Source: Armatimonadota bacterium (GTDB lineage Bacteria; Armatimonadota; DTGP01; JAKQQT01). From it: a DNA stretch of 64,000 nucleotides. The position numbers and the translations under genes were made by a program. Below the pieces are notes generated by a model. It searched no databases. It saw only the letters and a program-made list of their open reading frames with translations, and was not told where the DNA came from. The stretch spans positions 1 to 64,000 of the forward strand of contig DASXVS010000053.1 in assembly GCA_036504095.1 (NCBI GenBank), read 5' to 3'. Shown piece by piece: positions 42,269 to 50,309 of this stretch. Within the stretch, counting starts at the first letter, position 1, and every line of letters starts with the position of its first letter.

Positions 42269-43099
42269 ATGGCGCGTATACTGGTCGTCGATGACGAGGC
42301 GAACATCCGCATGATGATCCGCATAGCGCTTCAGGCGGATGGGCATGTTGTGGAGCAGGCGGCGGATGGGCCGGAGGGGCTGGAGAAGTTCGACGACGGG
42401 AGCGATTGGGACCTGGTGCTCCTCGACCAACGCATGCCCGGAATGGAAGGGCTGGAGGTCCTCCGCGAGATGCGCCGCCTCGATCCCGGTGCGCGCATCG
42501 TTATGGTCACCGCCTACGGGACCTCAGGCCTCGCGATCGAGGCGATGAAAGAGGGCAGCACGGATTTTCTGCGCAAACCCTTCACGCTGGAGATGCTGCG
42601 CGGGGCCGTGCAGGCGGCGACGAGCGGGGCGGCCGGCGCCACCGACGGCGAGGGCCCGGTCATCAGCTTCACCACACTGAACGGCTTCAGAATCGAGCCT
42701 GGCCGGCAGCCGGGAGCGACAGAAGGTAATGACCTCGTCTACCACTTCACGGTCCACGGGCCTGGCGGGGAGACGACGGCGTGCACTGTCAGCCTCCCAG
42801 CGCACGTTTTGGAACTGGTGATCGCGCACGCCGGCCGCGAGCAGATGCCGGGCGGTGATTTGTTCTGGCAAGGGTTCTGCGAAGAGGCCCTCGCGAACTA
42901 TGTCTGGCAGAACGCCTGTCCTCCGGAGGAACGGCTCCGCGTGGAAGAACTCACAAAAGAGTTGCGCCGCTGGGTGGACTCCGCGCTGGCATCGCCAACC
43001 GGCGAAGGACACTGGCAATCCGGAGGTGACGCGAAGGGGGCCGGGGCGGGATCAGAATCCCGCGTCCCGGCCCCGGACTCCCGGCCCTCTACAGGTTGA
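42269..43099 (+). CDS. Response regulator with receiver domain and unrecognised output domain (2)
   Basis: 276 residues. Receiver motifs ILVVDDEANIRMMIRIALQA, LVLLDQRMPGMEGLEVLREM, MVTAYGT, DFLRKPFTLEML. Output domain as in 39631: FTTLNGFRIEPGRQPG, TACTVSLPAHVLELVIAHAG, DLFWQGFCEEALANYVWQNA. GTG at 42260 (GTGA overlap with the kinase) is an alternative start. The last ~24 residues (Ala/Gly/Ser/Pro-rich) are encoded by a GC-rich repeat and probably do not matter to the fold. Overlaps the converging Gfo/Idh gene by 11 bp. Confidence 0.88.
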   Translation: MARILVVDDEANIRMMIRIALQADGHVVEQAADGPEGLEKFDDGSDWDLVLLDQRMPGMEGLEVLREMRRLDPGARIVMVTAYGTSGLAIEAMKEGSTDFLRKPFTLEMLRGAVQAATSGAAGATDGEGPVISFTTLNGFRIEPGRQPGATEGNDLVYHFTVHGPGGETTACTVSLPAHVLELVIAHAGREQMPGGDLFWQGFCEEALANYVWQNACPPEERLRVEELTKELRRWVDSALASPTGEGHWQSGGDAKGAGAGSESRVPAPDSRPSTG

Positions 43100-44054
43100 C
43101 GCGGATGCCTTCGCTCGATGACTTGTAGGCGGCAGCGATGATGCGGTTGGCTGCGAGGCCGTCCTTCACGGTGATGGGCGCGGCGGTCTTCGTCTTCACG
43201 GCGTTGATAAACGCTTCCACCTCGCGCTCGAAGCGGTCCGGCCCATCGGTTTCGATCTTCTCCCACGCGCCGGAGCCCTTCAACAGCAGTTGCGCCTCGC
43301 CGTTGTTGTAGTTCACCGTGGCGGCGCCTTCGGTGCCGTAAACCTCGATGATGTTGGCCGAACCGGGGGAGGACCAGCTTCCCTCGATGACGCCATAGGC
43401 GCCCGATGCGGTGCCGAACGTGACGATGCAGCTGTCTTCAACGCGATGGATGCCGGCGATGTTGGCGACGGCGCCGGTGATCCAGGCGGCGTCACCCACC
43501 AGGAAGCGGAAGAGGTCGATGGAGTGGACAGAGGTATCCATCAAGGTGCCTCCGCCGGCGACCGCGGGATCGCCAAACCAGGTCTTGGACATGTCCTGCT
43601 TTCCGCCGAAACGGTTGCGGTACATCATCACCGCGCCGAGCTTGCCTGCGTCAATGGCTTCCTTGACCTTGATGACCGGCGGGTGGTAGCGGTGGCAGAA
43701 GGCGACCATGAACGGTACGCTCGCCTTTCCGGCAGCGGCGGCGATGCGCTCGGCGTCTTCGACGTTGAAGGCCATCGGCTTTTCGCACAGGACGGCCACT
43801 CCGCGCTCGAGGCACTGGACGGCGACGTCCGCGTGGAATTTCGGCGGGGTGCAGATGCTCACGGCATCCGGCTTCGCCGTGTTCAGCAGTTCCGTCACTG
43901 TCTCATAAGCGGAGGTCTTCCAGACGTTTGTCGCCTTTTCGCGGGACGCGGGCGAGACGTCCGCCACGCCCGCCAGTTCCACGTCCTCGAGGCGGTCGTA
44001 GCCCCGTTTGTGCTCGCCGGCGATTCCTCCGGCCCCGATGATACCAACCTTCAT
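43089..44054 (-). CDS. Gfo/Idh/MocA family oxidoreductase
   Basis: 321 residues. N-terminal Rossmann unit MKVGIIGAGGIAGEHKRGYD; VSICTPPKFHADVAVQCLER; catalytic-type CEKPMAFNVEDAERI (E-K-P); MVAFCHRYHPPVIKVKEAID; WFGDPAVAGGGTLMDTSVHSIDL trimmed here as GGGTLMDTSVHSIDLFRFL (His of the active site). NAD(P)-dependent sugar or inositol oxidation is typical of the family; substrate unknown. No operon partner. Confidence 0.93.
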   Translation of the reverse strand: MKVGIIGAGGIAGEHKRGYDRLEDVELAGVADVSPASREKATNVWKTSAYETVTELLNTAKPDAVSICTPPKFHADVAVQCLERGVAVLCEKPMAFNVEDAERIAAAAGKASVPFMVAFCHRYHPPVIKVKEAIDAGKLGAVMMYRNRFGGKQDMSKTWFGDPAVAGGGTLMDTSVHSIDLFRFLVGDAAWITGAVANIAGIHRVEDSCIVTFGTASGAYGVIEGSWSSPGSANIIEVYGTEGAATVNYNNGEAQLLLKGSGAWEKIETDGPDRFEREVEAFINAVKTKTAAPITVKDGLAANRIIAAAYKSSSEGIRVNL

Positions 44055-44152
44055 GTCGTCTCCTCCTATGCTACGCGCCGATTGTTATAGAGCAATTCTG
44101 CCTCAATAGCACTTTAGACATTGGAGCGTGATATAGAACAGTGCGGCCGACG

Positions 44153-44182
44153 CCGGGTATCGGGTGGCGGGTATCAGGTACC
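44153..44182. repeat. GGGTATC / GGTGGC minisatellite fragment
   Basis: Short run (GGGTATCGGGTGGCGGGTAT) of the same family as 10175-10225, in the 250-bp gap between two genes. Confidence 0.55.
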
Positions 44183-44211
44183 GTCAGGACATTTTAAATG
44201 GGCATCGGCGT

Positions 44212-44236
44212 GTCGGGCACGGAGGCCCGACCTACC
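44212..44236 (+). repeat. Dispersed hairpin repeat, copy
   Basis: Exact copy of the 3799-3823 unit (GTCGGGCACGGAGGCCCGAC then CTACC). Confidence 0.85.
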
Positions 44237-44271
44237 GAATTGGAGGTTGGAAAGTGGACGTTGGGCCCGAT

Positions 44272-44296
44272 GTCGGGCACGGAGGCCCGACCTTCC
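44272..44296 (+). repeat. Dispersed hairpin repeat, copy
   Basis: One mismatch from the 3799-3823 unit (CTTCC tail); 60 bp from the copy at 44212 in the same orientation. Confidence 0.85.
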
Positions 44297-44303
44297 GCGG
44301 AAA

Positions 44304-45500
44304 CTAACCCTCCTCCAGGCCGCTGCGGAAGGGGGCGGACCAGCGGGATGTCGCTTCCTGTAGGCGGGCGACAGCGGAGGCGTCTCCCTGGAGCCAGCCG
44401 AGCGACGCGGCGGCGGAGGGCGTGACGAAACCGCTGGCGATCGGGGTGAACGCGCGGATATCGCAATCCACGTCAGGTTCCGATGTCACGATCTCCGCCG
44501 GCGAGCCGTCGAGCGCGGTTTTCCACGTGCGCGTGCCGACCAGCTCGTCGTGAATCCGGATCGTCACCGGTTCCGTTCTACATGCGCACTTCATTAACGG
44601 GAAGATCGCGTCCGGGTGGATGATCCGGAAGCCGAACGACGCGTGCAGTTCCGTTTCGATCGCGCGTGCGTTCACGGCGAGGGAGCGGACCCTGTCGTTG
44701 ACGGAGAACGCCGCGCGGTATTTGCCGAAATCCGTGCGCTCCATAACGGCCCGGATGATCGCCACGGCGGCGGCGCCATCGAGCGCGCGGATCTCATTTA
44801 TCTCTAGGAACGCCGGCTTCTCACCATCCTTCGGTTCCGGTATCTCATACATCGCGTAGCCGACCGGCTTGCCTCCGCGGCGGCAGACGAAGCCCGTCTT
44901 GTTCGCCTGTCCGCTGCCGAAGCGCTCCGGCCCGACCAGGCTCTCCCAAACGTCCCATGCGCGCGCGGTAGAGCATCGGAAGCCGGGGGTAAGCGCATCC
45001 CACACACTCGAAACGTCGGGAGCATCCGCCGGCGTCAGCACGGAGACATCGCCGTCCGGTTCGATCAACCACTGGATATCGCGCGGCCATGTGGAGATGC
45101 GGACCTCGCCGCCGGTCTCCCAGCCGAACTTGCGGTAATACGCGTAGGAAAAGGGCCACATCGCCGAGCCTGTTATGCCCCAGCCGACCATTCGGCGAAC
45201 GGTTTCGGTCATCATCGCCGCGGCGCAGCCGATACGCCGCGCTGCGACAGCGGTCCCGACCCCTCCGACGGCGCCCCCCGGAACGGTCACGTCGCCCATC
45301 TGGAGGTCCTCCGGGGTGATCATCATGGCGGCCACGAGCCGGCCTTCGTGTTCAACGACCGGGATGTGTTCGCAACTGAACCGTTTGGCGTGGCGGTGAA
45401 ACGCCGTGACCCAGGGCTCCAGGTCCATCTCGAACGCTTCGGCGCCGATTTCCCCGGCCCGGTCCAGTTCCTCGGGTTTGATGCTGCGCGCAGTGACCAT
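44304..45500 (-). CDS. Eis-like GNAT N-acetyltransferase
   Basis: 398 residues, the size of the three-part Eis proteins. ATG at 45500 with GGAGGATA fixes the start; the open frame upstream is not used. N-terminal GNAT: VTARSIKPEELDRAGEIGAE, VTVPGGAVGGVGTAVAARRI, GCAAAMMTETVRRMVGWGIT, MWPFSYAYYRKFGWETGG. Middle GNAT-like part GFVCRRGGKPVGYAMYEIPE; C-terminal sterol-carrier-like part. Ends in the free carboxylate region (FRSGLEEG) used in Eis catalysis. May acetylate amines or aminoglycosides; substrate unknown. Confidence 0.85.
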   Translation of the reverse strand: MVTARSIKPEELDRAGEIGAEAFEMDLEPWVTAFHRHAKRFSCEHIPVVEHEGRLVAAMMITPEDLQMGDVTVPGGAVGGVGTAVAARRIGCAAAMMTETVRRMVGWGITGSAMWPFSYAYYRKFGWETGGEVRISTWPRDIQWLIEPDGDVSVLTPADAPDVSSVWDALTPGFRCSTARAWDVWESLVGPERFGSGQANKTGFVCRRGGKPVGYAMYEIPEPKDGEKPAFLEINEIRALDGAAAVAIIRAVMERTDFGKYRAAFSVNDRVRSLAVNARAIETELHASFGFRIIHPDAIFPLMKCACRTEPVTIRIHDELVGTRTWKTALDGSPAEIVTSEPDVDCDIRAFTPIASGFVTPSAAASLGWLQGDASAVARLQEATSRWSAPFRSGLEEG

Positions 45501-45693
45501 GGTATCCTCCGTGATGCGAAGATGTTTCCAGTACGATAGCACCGGGCGGAAGGCGTCAGGGAAGGAGGGATACCCGATCTGATACCATTCGCTACCGGGT
45601 ATCTCCAATGAGTTATCATAATATGGGAGCAGGCCCGGTGCGCGCATCTGGCGATCCTCCATTCGTTCCAAAGCCCTTGCCCGGAGAGGTTCC

Positions 45694-46932
45694 TTGGTCA
45701 GCAGAAGCAGATCAGCGCCAATATGTGTGGCGGCCAGCATCGCCGCGACGGCTACCCTGGCAGCCGGCGGGTGTCATCGCCGCGCGACCCCGGTCGCTTC
45801 CGTGCCCCCCCCGCCGCCAGCCTACGCGGCTAACACGGTCGTTGCCGGCGTCGCGGTCGCCGGGCTCACGCAGGACGCCGGCGCTAAATTCCTGGCCGAA
45901 CGCCTGAAACCGCTGGGAGTGAGGCCGCTCACGCTCACCTATGGCTCGCGCTCCTACCACCGTCATTGGGGGGAGTTGGGCATCAAGCCAAACGTGGACG
46001 CGATGTTGGCCTCCGCCTGGAAATCCCCCAATGTGCCTCTGGCGTTGACACTGGATATGCGCGCCGCCAAACGGTCGATCCGGCATGCGGCGCGCGGGTT
46101 GGACATCGAACCAATCTCGCCGCATTTTGTGGGACCACCTTCCAAAGGCTGGATCAAGCCGGGCCGCACAGGGAGGCGCGTTGATGTGTACGGTTCGGCA
46201 CTGCTCCTCCAATCCGCCGTGCAGAAGGATCCGGGTCTGAGCACTGTCCCGCTGGTGGTCGTTCCGTACGAGCCCGGCTTCACGGTGGAGGACCTGGAGC
46301 CGATCAAGACCCGGGTAGTCTCGTACACCACCTTCTTCAACCCGCGCGAAGCCAACCGAACCCACAATCTTCGGCTCGTTTCCCGAATGCTGAACGGCGC
46401 GTTCGTCAAACCGGGCGAGGTCTTCTCGTTCAACGGCTGGGTCGGGGAGCGCAACGCGTCGGACGGATTCCGCGAGGCCATCGTCTACAAGTACGGGAAG
46501 ATGGAAAAGGACATCGGGGGCGGGTTGTGCCAGGTTTCCAGCACGCTTTACAACGTCGCGCTGCTGTCCGGGCTGCCCATCATGCAGCGCAGCCACCACT
46601 CGCTCACGGTGCATTACGTTCCGTTGGGCCGCGATGCCACCGTTTACTGGGGAACACACGACCTGAGATTCAGGAACGATACCTCGACGCCGCTCTACAT
46701 CCGCACCAGGGTTTCGCGCGCCGCGCTGACCATTGAAGCGTGGGGCGAAGCGCCGCTCGGGAGAAAGGTCCAGGTCACTTCCACAGCCGATTGGTCGAAC
46801 GGCCAGGCTGTTGCCCGGGTTTACCGGATTATCGCCCAGAACGGCCAGCGAAAGAAAGAGATGATCTCGGACGACAAGTACGATACGCAGCACGTGATGG
46901 CCTCCGTTCCCGCGAAATCGAAACGGACCTAG
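45694..46932 (+). CDS. VanW family exported protein
   Basis: 412 residues from TTG at 45694 after GGAGAGG. N-terminal signal with possible lipobox (TLAAGGC). Residues about 45-220 match the peptidoglycan-binding-4-like half (VVAGVAVAGLTQDAGAKFLA). VanW domain: NLRLVSRMLNGAFVKPGEVF, SFNGWVGERNASDGFREAIV, DIGGGLCQVSSTLYNVALLS, HHSLTVHYVPLGRDATVYWG. Envelope protein linked to peptidoglycan; the exact job of VanW is not established. Followed after 3 bp by an anti-sigma-type ATPase. Confidence 0.9.
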   Translation: MVSRSRSAPICVAASIAATATLAAGGCHRRATPVASVPPPPPAYAANTVVAGVAVAGLTQDAGAKFLAERLKPLGVRPLTLTYGSRSYHRHWGELGIKPNVDAMLASAWKSPNVPLALTLDMRAAKRSIRHAARGLDIEPISPHFVGPPSKGWIKPGRTGRRVDVYGSALLLQSAVQKDPGLSTVPLVVVPYEPGFTVEDLEPIKTRVVSYTTFFNPREANRTHNLRLVSRMLNGAFVKPGEVFSFNGWVGERNASDGFREAIVYKYGKMEKDIGGGLCQVSSTLYNVALLSGLPIMQRSHHSLTVHYVPLGRDATVYWGTHDLRFRNDTSTPLYIRTRVSRAALTIEAWGEAPLGRKVQVTSTADWSNGQAVARVYRIIAQNGQRKKEMISDDKYDTQHVMASVPAKSKRT

Positions 46933-46935
46933 CCC

Positions 46936-47364
46936 ATGTCGACACAACACTCGTCTCAGCCAAAACGGGCTCTGTTGCGGATGCGAATCGCCGATATCGG
47001 CGAGCCGATCTACCGCGCCCGTGCCCGCGTGATGGCCCTTGGACGGCGCCTTGGATTCCGCGGCGAGGCGCTCGACGGCATTGTGCTGGCCTTCAGCGAA
47101 GCGGTAAGCAACGCTCTCCTGCACGGCGAATCCGGGCACCGCCAGTGCGTCCACGTGGCCGCCGTAATGGACGGCAATCGGCTGGTGCTGGAGATCATGG
47201 ACCATGGCTCGGGATTTCACCCGGCGAACCTGGACCTTCCCGCGCCGGACGACATGTCCGAAGGCGGCCGGGGCCTCTACCTGATGAAGACGTTCATGGA
47301 CCAGGTGGAGTGGAACGGCACGCCCACCGGCACGACCGTGCGCATGAGCAAGAGCGTCGGGTGA
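46936..47364 (+). CDS. Serine-kinase type ATP-binding protein (RsbW/anti-sigma-like)
   Basis: 142 residues. FSEAVSNALLHGESGHR (N box), EIMDHGSGFHPANLDLPAPD (G1) and SEGGRGLYLMKTFMDQVEW (G2) define the HATPase_c fold of RsbW/SpoIIAB-type regulators. Cytosolic partner-switching regulator, probably binding an anti-anti-sigma factor; none is adjacent. Starts 3 bp after the vanW stop, so likely same transcript, as is the next gene (27 bp). Confidence 0.9.
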   Translation: MSTQHSSQPKRALLRMRIADIGEPIYRARARVMALGRRLGFRGEALDGIVLAFSEAVSNALLHGESGHRQCVHVAAVMDGNRLVLEIMDHGSGFHPANLDLPAPDDMSEGGRGLYLMKTFMDQVEWNGTPTGTTVRMSKSVG

Positions 47365-47390
47365 GACCGCGATCCCGGAGGAACCACTGA

Positions 47391-48332
47391 ATGTCACAGC
47401 CGAAGATGACCCGCTGCGCGGAAAACCCCATCATCGCCCCCGCCGCCAACTGGTGGGAAAATCAGTTCGTTTTCAATCCCGCCGTCGTCGAATGGGAGGG
47501 CATGGTCCATATGCTCTACCGCGCGCACGGCGACGACCATTTCTCGCGGTTCGGCCACGCCTGGTCGGCTGATGGCGTGAGTTTCGAGCGCGATCCCCAC
47601 CCGGTTCTGGAAGCGGACATATCCGACCCGATGGAGCGTCTGGGAATCGAGGATCCTCGCGCCGTCGCCCTGGAAGGATGGGTCTACGCCACATTCACGG
47701 TCGCATCCGTTTACGGGGTTTGCGCGCCGCAGGAGCGCCGCAGTGCGAGCGAGCCGCCGTGGCGTGTACGGGTCTCGATGGCGCGCACGCAGGGCTTCCA
47801 GACCTGGGAACGCTTCGGAATTGTGTTGCCCGGAATCGACAGCAAAAACGCGGTCCTCTTCAACCGCAAGATCGGCGGCCGCTACGTAATGCTCCACCGC
47901 GTTGCGCCGGACATCTGCATCGCCAGCAGCGACGACATGCGCACGTGGACAAACCACGGGCCGATCATGAGCCCGCGCGACGTGAACCACTGGGACTTCA
48001 AGCGCATCGGCTCCGGCCCACCGCCGATGGAAGTCGAAAAGGGCTGGTTGCTCTTCTTCCACGGCATCGACCGCCATCACACCTATCGATGCGGCGCGGC
48101 GCTTCTGGACAGAGACGACCCGAGCAAGGTGGTGGCGCGCCTGGATGACTGGCTGCTGGAGCCGCAAGCCGAGTTCGAGCAACAGGGCTGGATCGGCAAC
48201 GTGGTGTTTCCCACGGGCTGCATCGAGCGCGACGGCCTGTACCGCCTGTACTACGGCGGCGCCGACAAGGTCATCTGTAGCTGCACCATCCCCCGCGCGG
48301 AAGTGGAGGAGGCGCTGTACGCGGCGATGTGA
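47391..48332 (+). CDS. GH130-family glycosidase/phosphorylase
   Basis: 313 residues. ENPIIAPAANWWENQFVFNP, AVVEWEGMVHMLYRAHGDDH, LGIEDPRAVALEGWVYATFT, GRYVMLHRVAPDICIASSDD, RIGSGPPPMEVEKGWLLFFH, GIDRHHTYRCGAALLDRDDP and LYYGGADKVICSCTIP trace the five-bladed propeller of beta-1,2/1,4-mannoside phosphorylases and hydrolases. Cytosolic, no signal peptide. Substrate specificity cannot be read. GGAGG ribosome site. Confidence 0.9.
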   Translation: MSQPKMTRCAENPIIAPAANWWENQFVFNPAVVEWEGMVHMLYRAHGDDHFSRFGHAWSADGVSFERDPHPVLEADISDPMERLGIEDPRAVALEGWVYATFTVASVYGVCAPQERRSASEPPWRVRVSMARTQGFQTWERFGIVLPGIDSKNAVLFNRKIGGRYVMLHRVAPDICIASSDDMRTWTNHGPIMSPRDVNHWDFKRIGSGPPPMEVEKGWLLFFHGIDRHHTYRCGAALLDRDDPSKVVARLDDWLLEPQAEFEQQGWIGNVVFPTGCIERDGLYRLYYGGADKVICSCTIPRAEVEEALYAAM

Positions 48333-48434
48333 TCGGCCCGCCGGCCCGCATCGAGTATCGCCGGCAGCCGGCCCGTATGGGTCCTCGCCGACATTGCGTA
48401 CCAGTCACCCTGTGAACTCGGACGAAATCGGACA

Positions 48435-48461
48435 TCCAGTGGACGATATTCGTCCACTGGA
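48435..48461. terminator. 27-bp perfect palindrome between convergent genes
   Basis: TCCAGTGGACGA, TAT, TCGTCCACTGGA: 12-bp perfect arms with a 3-nt loop. No T-tract follows. It sits in the 212-bp gap between converging genes, so a two-way terminator is most likely; an operator is the alternative. Confidence 0.5.
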
Positions 48462-48544
48462 CGGACGATGGCCAAGCGCACCGCAGATCGAATGAGCGTA
48501 AGTCGTTTGCCCGGAGTTGCCTCCCTGCGGTGATCACAAAACGT

Positions 48545-49372
48545 TCACGCCGCCACGAGCAGCGAGTCGCGGATGCTCAGGGATACCTCGGCGTCGCACG
48601 GGAAATCATCGGTACAGAGGTCGGCCACGGAATCCACCACGCGGTCGGGGGTGTAAGCGAAGCGCGCCAGGTCCTCCCGTTTGGTGCCGCCTGAAAGCAC
48701 AAGAATGGTCTGGTAGCCCATTTGCGTGCCGCCCAGGATGTCCGTCTCCATTGTATCGCCGACCATGATCGTTTGCGACGTGGTCAGCCCAAGCGTCTTG
48801 CGAGCTTCGCGCATCATCACCGGGCTCGGTTTTCCCACGCTGAACGCCTCGATCCCCGTCGCCTTTTCCAGCATTGCCACGATGGCGCCGCAGCCCGGTC
48901 GCAGTCCCTTGGCCGTGGGGCAATTGGGGTCCATGTTCGTCGCCACCAATTTGGCGCCGCGCATCACCATTCGGACCGCCGCCTCCATGGTCTCCATCAT
49001 AAAGGTCCGCCCCTCGCCAACAACCACGTAATCCGGGTCGTGGTCCACGATAGCGTACCCGTTCGCGTGAAGCGCCTGCAACAGGCCGCCCTCTCCAATG
49101 ACGTAGGCCGTGCCATTCGGCTTCTGCTTCGCCAGGAACCGCGCGGTGGCCATCGCGCACGTGAAAATGTGGTCTTCGCCGACGTTGATGCCCATCCGCT
49201 GAAGCCGGGTCATCATGTCGCGGCGGGTGCGTTGACTGTTATTTGTGAGAAACAGGAAGGGTATCTCGCGGGTGAGGAGCCGGTTGATGAAATCCACCGC
49301 TCCCGGGATAACCTCCGCGCCCCTGTAGATGACCCCGTCCATATCCAGTAGGAAACCGTATCTGCCGTCCAT
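48545..49372 (-). CDS. HAD-IIA (NagD-like) phosphatase
   Basis: 275 residues. FLLDMDGVIYRGAEVIPGAV (nucleophile Asp and acid Asp), FLFLTNNSQRTRRDMMTRLQ (motif II), VGKPSPVMMREA (Lys motif III), MVGDTMETDILGGTQMGYQT (motif IV) give the full NagD/p-nitrophenylphosphatase set, with the large C2 cap in between. Probably dephosphorylates sugar or nucleotide phosphates. Confidence 0.93.
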   Translation of the reverse strand: MDGRYGFLLDMDGVIYRGAEVIPGAVDFINRLLTREIPFLFLTNNSQRTRRDMMTRLQRMGINVGEDHIFTCAMATARFLAKQKPNGTAYVIGEGGLLQALHANGYAIVDHDPDYVVVGEGRTFMMETMEAAVRMVMRGAKLVATNMDPNCPTAKGLRPGCGAIVAMLEKATGIEAFSVGKPSPVMMREARKTLGLTTSQTIMVGDTMETDILGGTQMGYQTILVLSGGTKREDLARFAYTPDRVVDSVADLCTDDFPCDAEVSLSIRDSLLVAA

Positions 49373-49635
49373 TTTAACTCCCTTGTCTCACGCCCTGTTG
49401 CCGGAGCGGCACGACCGGGAAGTGCGATAGCCAGGCGATTCCGCCGATGCCCTCCCTGGAATCACTGTAGGGTGTCGATGTTGCGCTCTCGTTATGCTCA
49501 CGTTGCCTTGAGGTTAACGATTGGCAAACGGGCGGACAGGCAGGGTACATTTGAGGCTCATCAGAAAAGCGATTACCGACCGGGCACTGAAATACCCGTC
49601 TGAGGGGCCTTCGGCCAACCGTCCTCCGGACGACC

Positions 49636-49662
49636 GAAATGGATGGCATATGCATCCATTTC
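49636..49662. repeat. Inverted repeat GAAATGGATG / CATCCATTTC
   Basis: Ten-base arms around a 7-nt centre (GCATATG). Within a 450-bp gap (49373-49823) that has no gene. The gap also holds the element at 49717 and short CTATCTCC / CTAACTCC repeats at 49797-49840. Confidence 0.5.
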
Positions 49663-49716
49663 GTTGCAGTGCCGGGCAGGGAGTCGGGCGCCAGGGGGGC
49701 AAAAGTAAAGGAAAGC

Positions 49717-49784
49717 TGTCATATTGAGCGAAGCGGAACTTCCCTGCGTCCGGTCGAGATTCTTCACTGCGTTCAGAATGACAT
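49717..49784. repeat. REP-like element with TGTCAT / ATGACA ends
   Basis: 68 bp starting TGTCATATTGAGCGAAGCGG and ending with GAGATTCTTCACTGCGTTCA + GAATGACA, i.e. imperfect inverted ends. Its right end matches the element at 3771-3798. Confidence 0.6.
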
Positions 49785-49823
49785 TTCGCCGACGCCCAAC
49801 TCCTATCTCCTATCTCCCGTCTC

Positions 49824-50309
49824 CTAACTCCTGATTCCCATCTCGTGCGCCAGGAGCCATTCCTTGCGCGGCAGGCCGCCGCCATAGCCGACCAGTTTCC
49901 CGTTGGCGCCGATCACACGGTGGCAGGGAACGACGATCGAGATGGGGTTCCGGCCGTTGGCCAGGCCGACGGCCCGCACGCCCTTAGGGTTACCGATCCG
50001 TTCCGCGATCTCGCCGTAAGAGACTGTCAACCCGTACGGAATCCTGGTGAGTTCATCCCAGACGCGCTTCTGGAACTCGGTTCCCGCCGGGGCGAGGGGG
50101 AGATCGAACTCCGTTCGGTCGCCGGCGAAGTAAGCGGCGAGTTGACGCGCCGCCTCGGACAGGGGCGCCCTCGTTCCATCTTCCACCCAGTCTTTTCCAA
50201 TGACCGGCCCGTGCTCGTGGTCCGTCATATAAACGCCCGTCAGCGCCGCGCCGTCCGACGTCAGCAGCAACGGTCCAATCGGGCTAACCATCTTAGTGTA
50301 GTACGTCAC
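49824..50309 (-). CDS. ogt: Methylated-DNA--[protein]-cysteine S-methyltransferase (Ogt)
   Basis: 161 residues from GTG at 50309, which overlaps the upstream stop (GTGA) and has GAGGAGA ahead. SPIGPLLLTSDGAALTGVYM; FQKRVWDELTRIPYGLTVSY GEIAERIGNPKGVRAVGLAN (split); NPISIVVPCHRVIGANGKLV with the acceptor Cys in PCHRV; GYGGGLPRKEWLLAHE. Repairs O6-alkylguanine by suicidal transfer. In an operon with the AlkA/Ada fusion upstream. Confidence 0.95.
   Translation of the reverse strand: MTYYTKMVSPIGPLLLTSDGAALTGVYMTDHEHGPVIGKDWVEDGTRAPLSEAARQLAAYFAGDRTEFDLPLAPAGTEFQKRVWDELTRIPYGLTVSYGEIAERIGNPKGVRAVGLANGRNPISIVVPCHRVIGANGKLVGYGGGLPRKEWLLAHEMGIRS

Noticed and set aside
45712-47397. 561-residue open frame opposite vanW and the anti-sigma-type gene
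   Set aside because: Spans two real genes on the other strand and lacks any domain.
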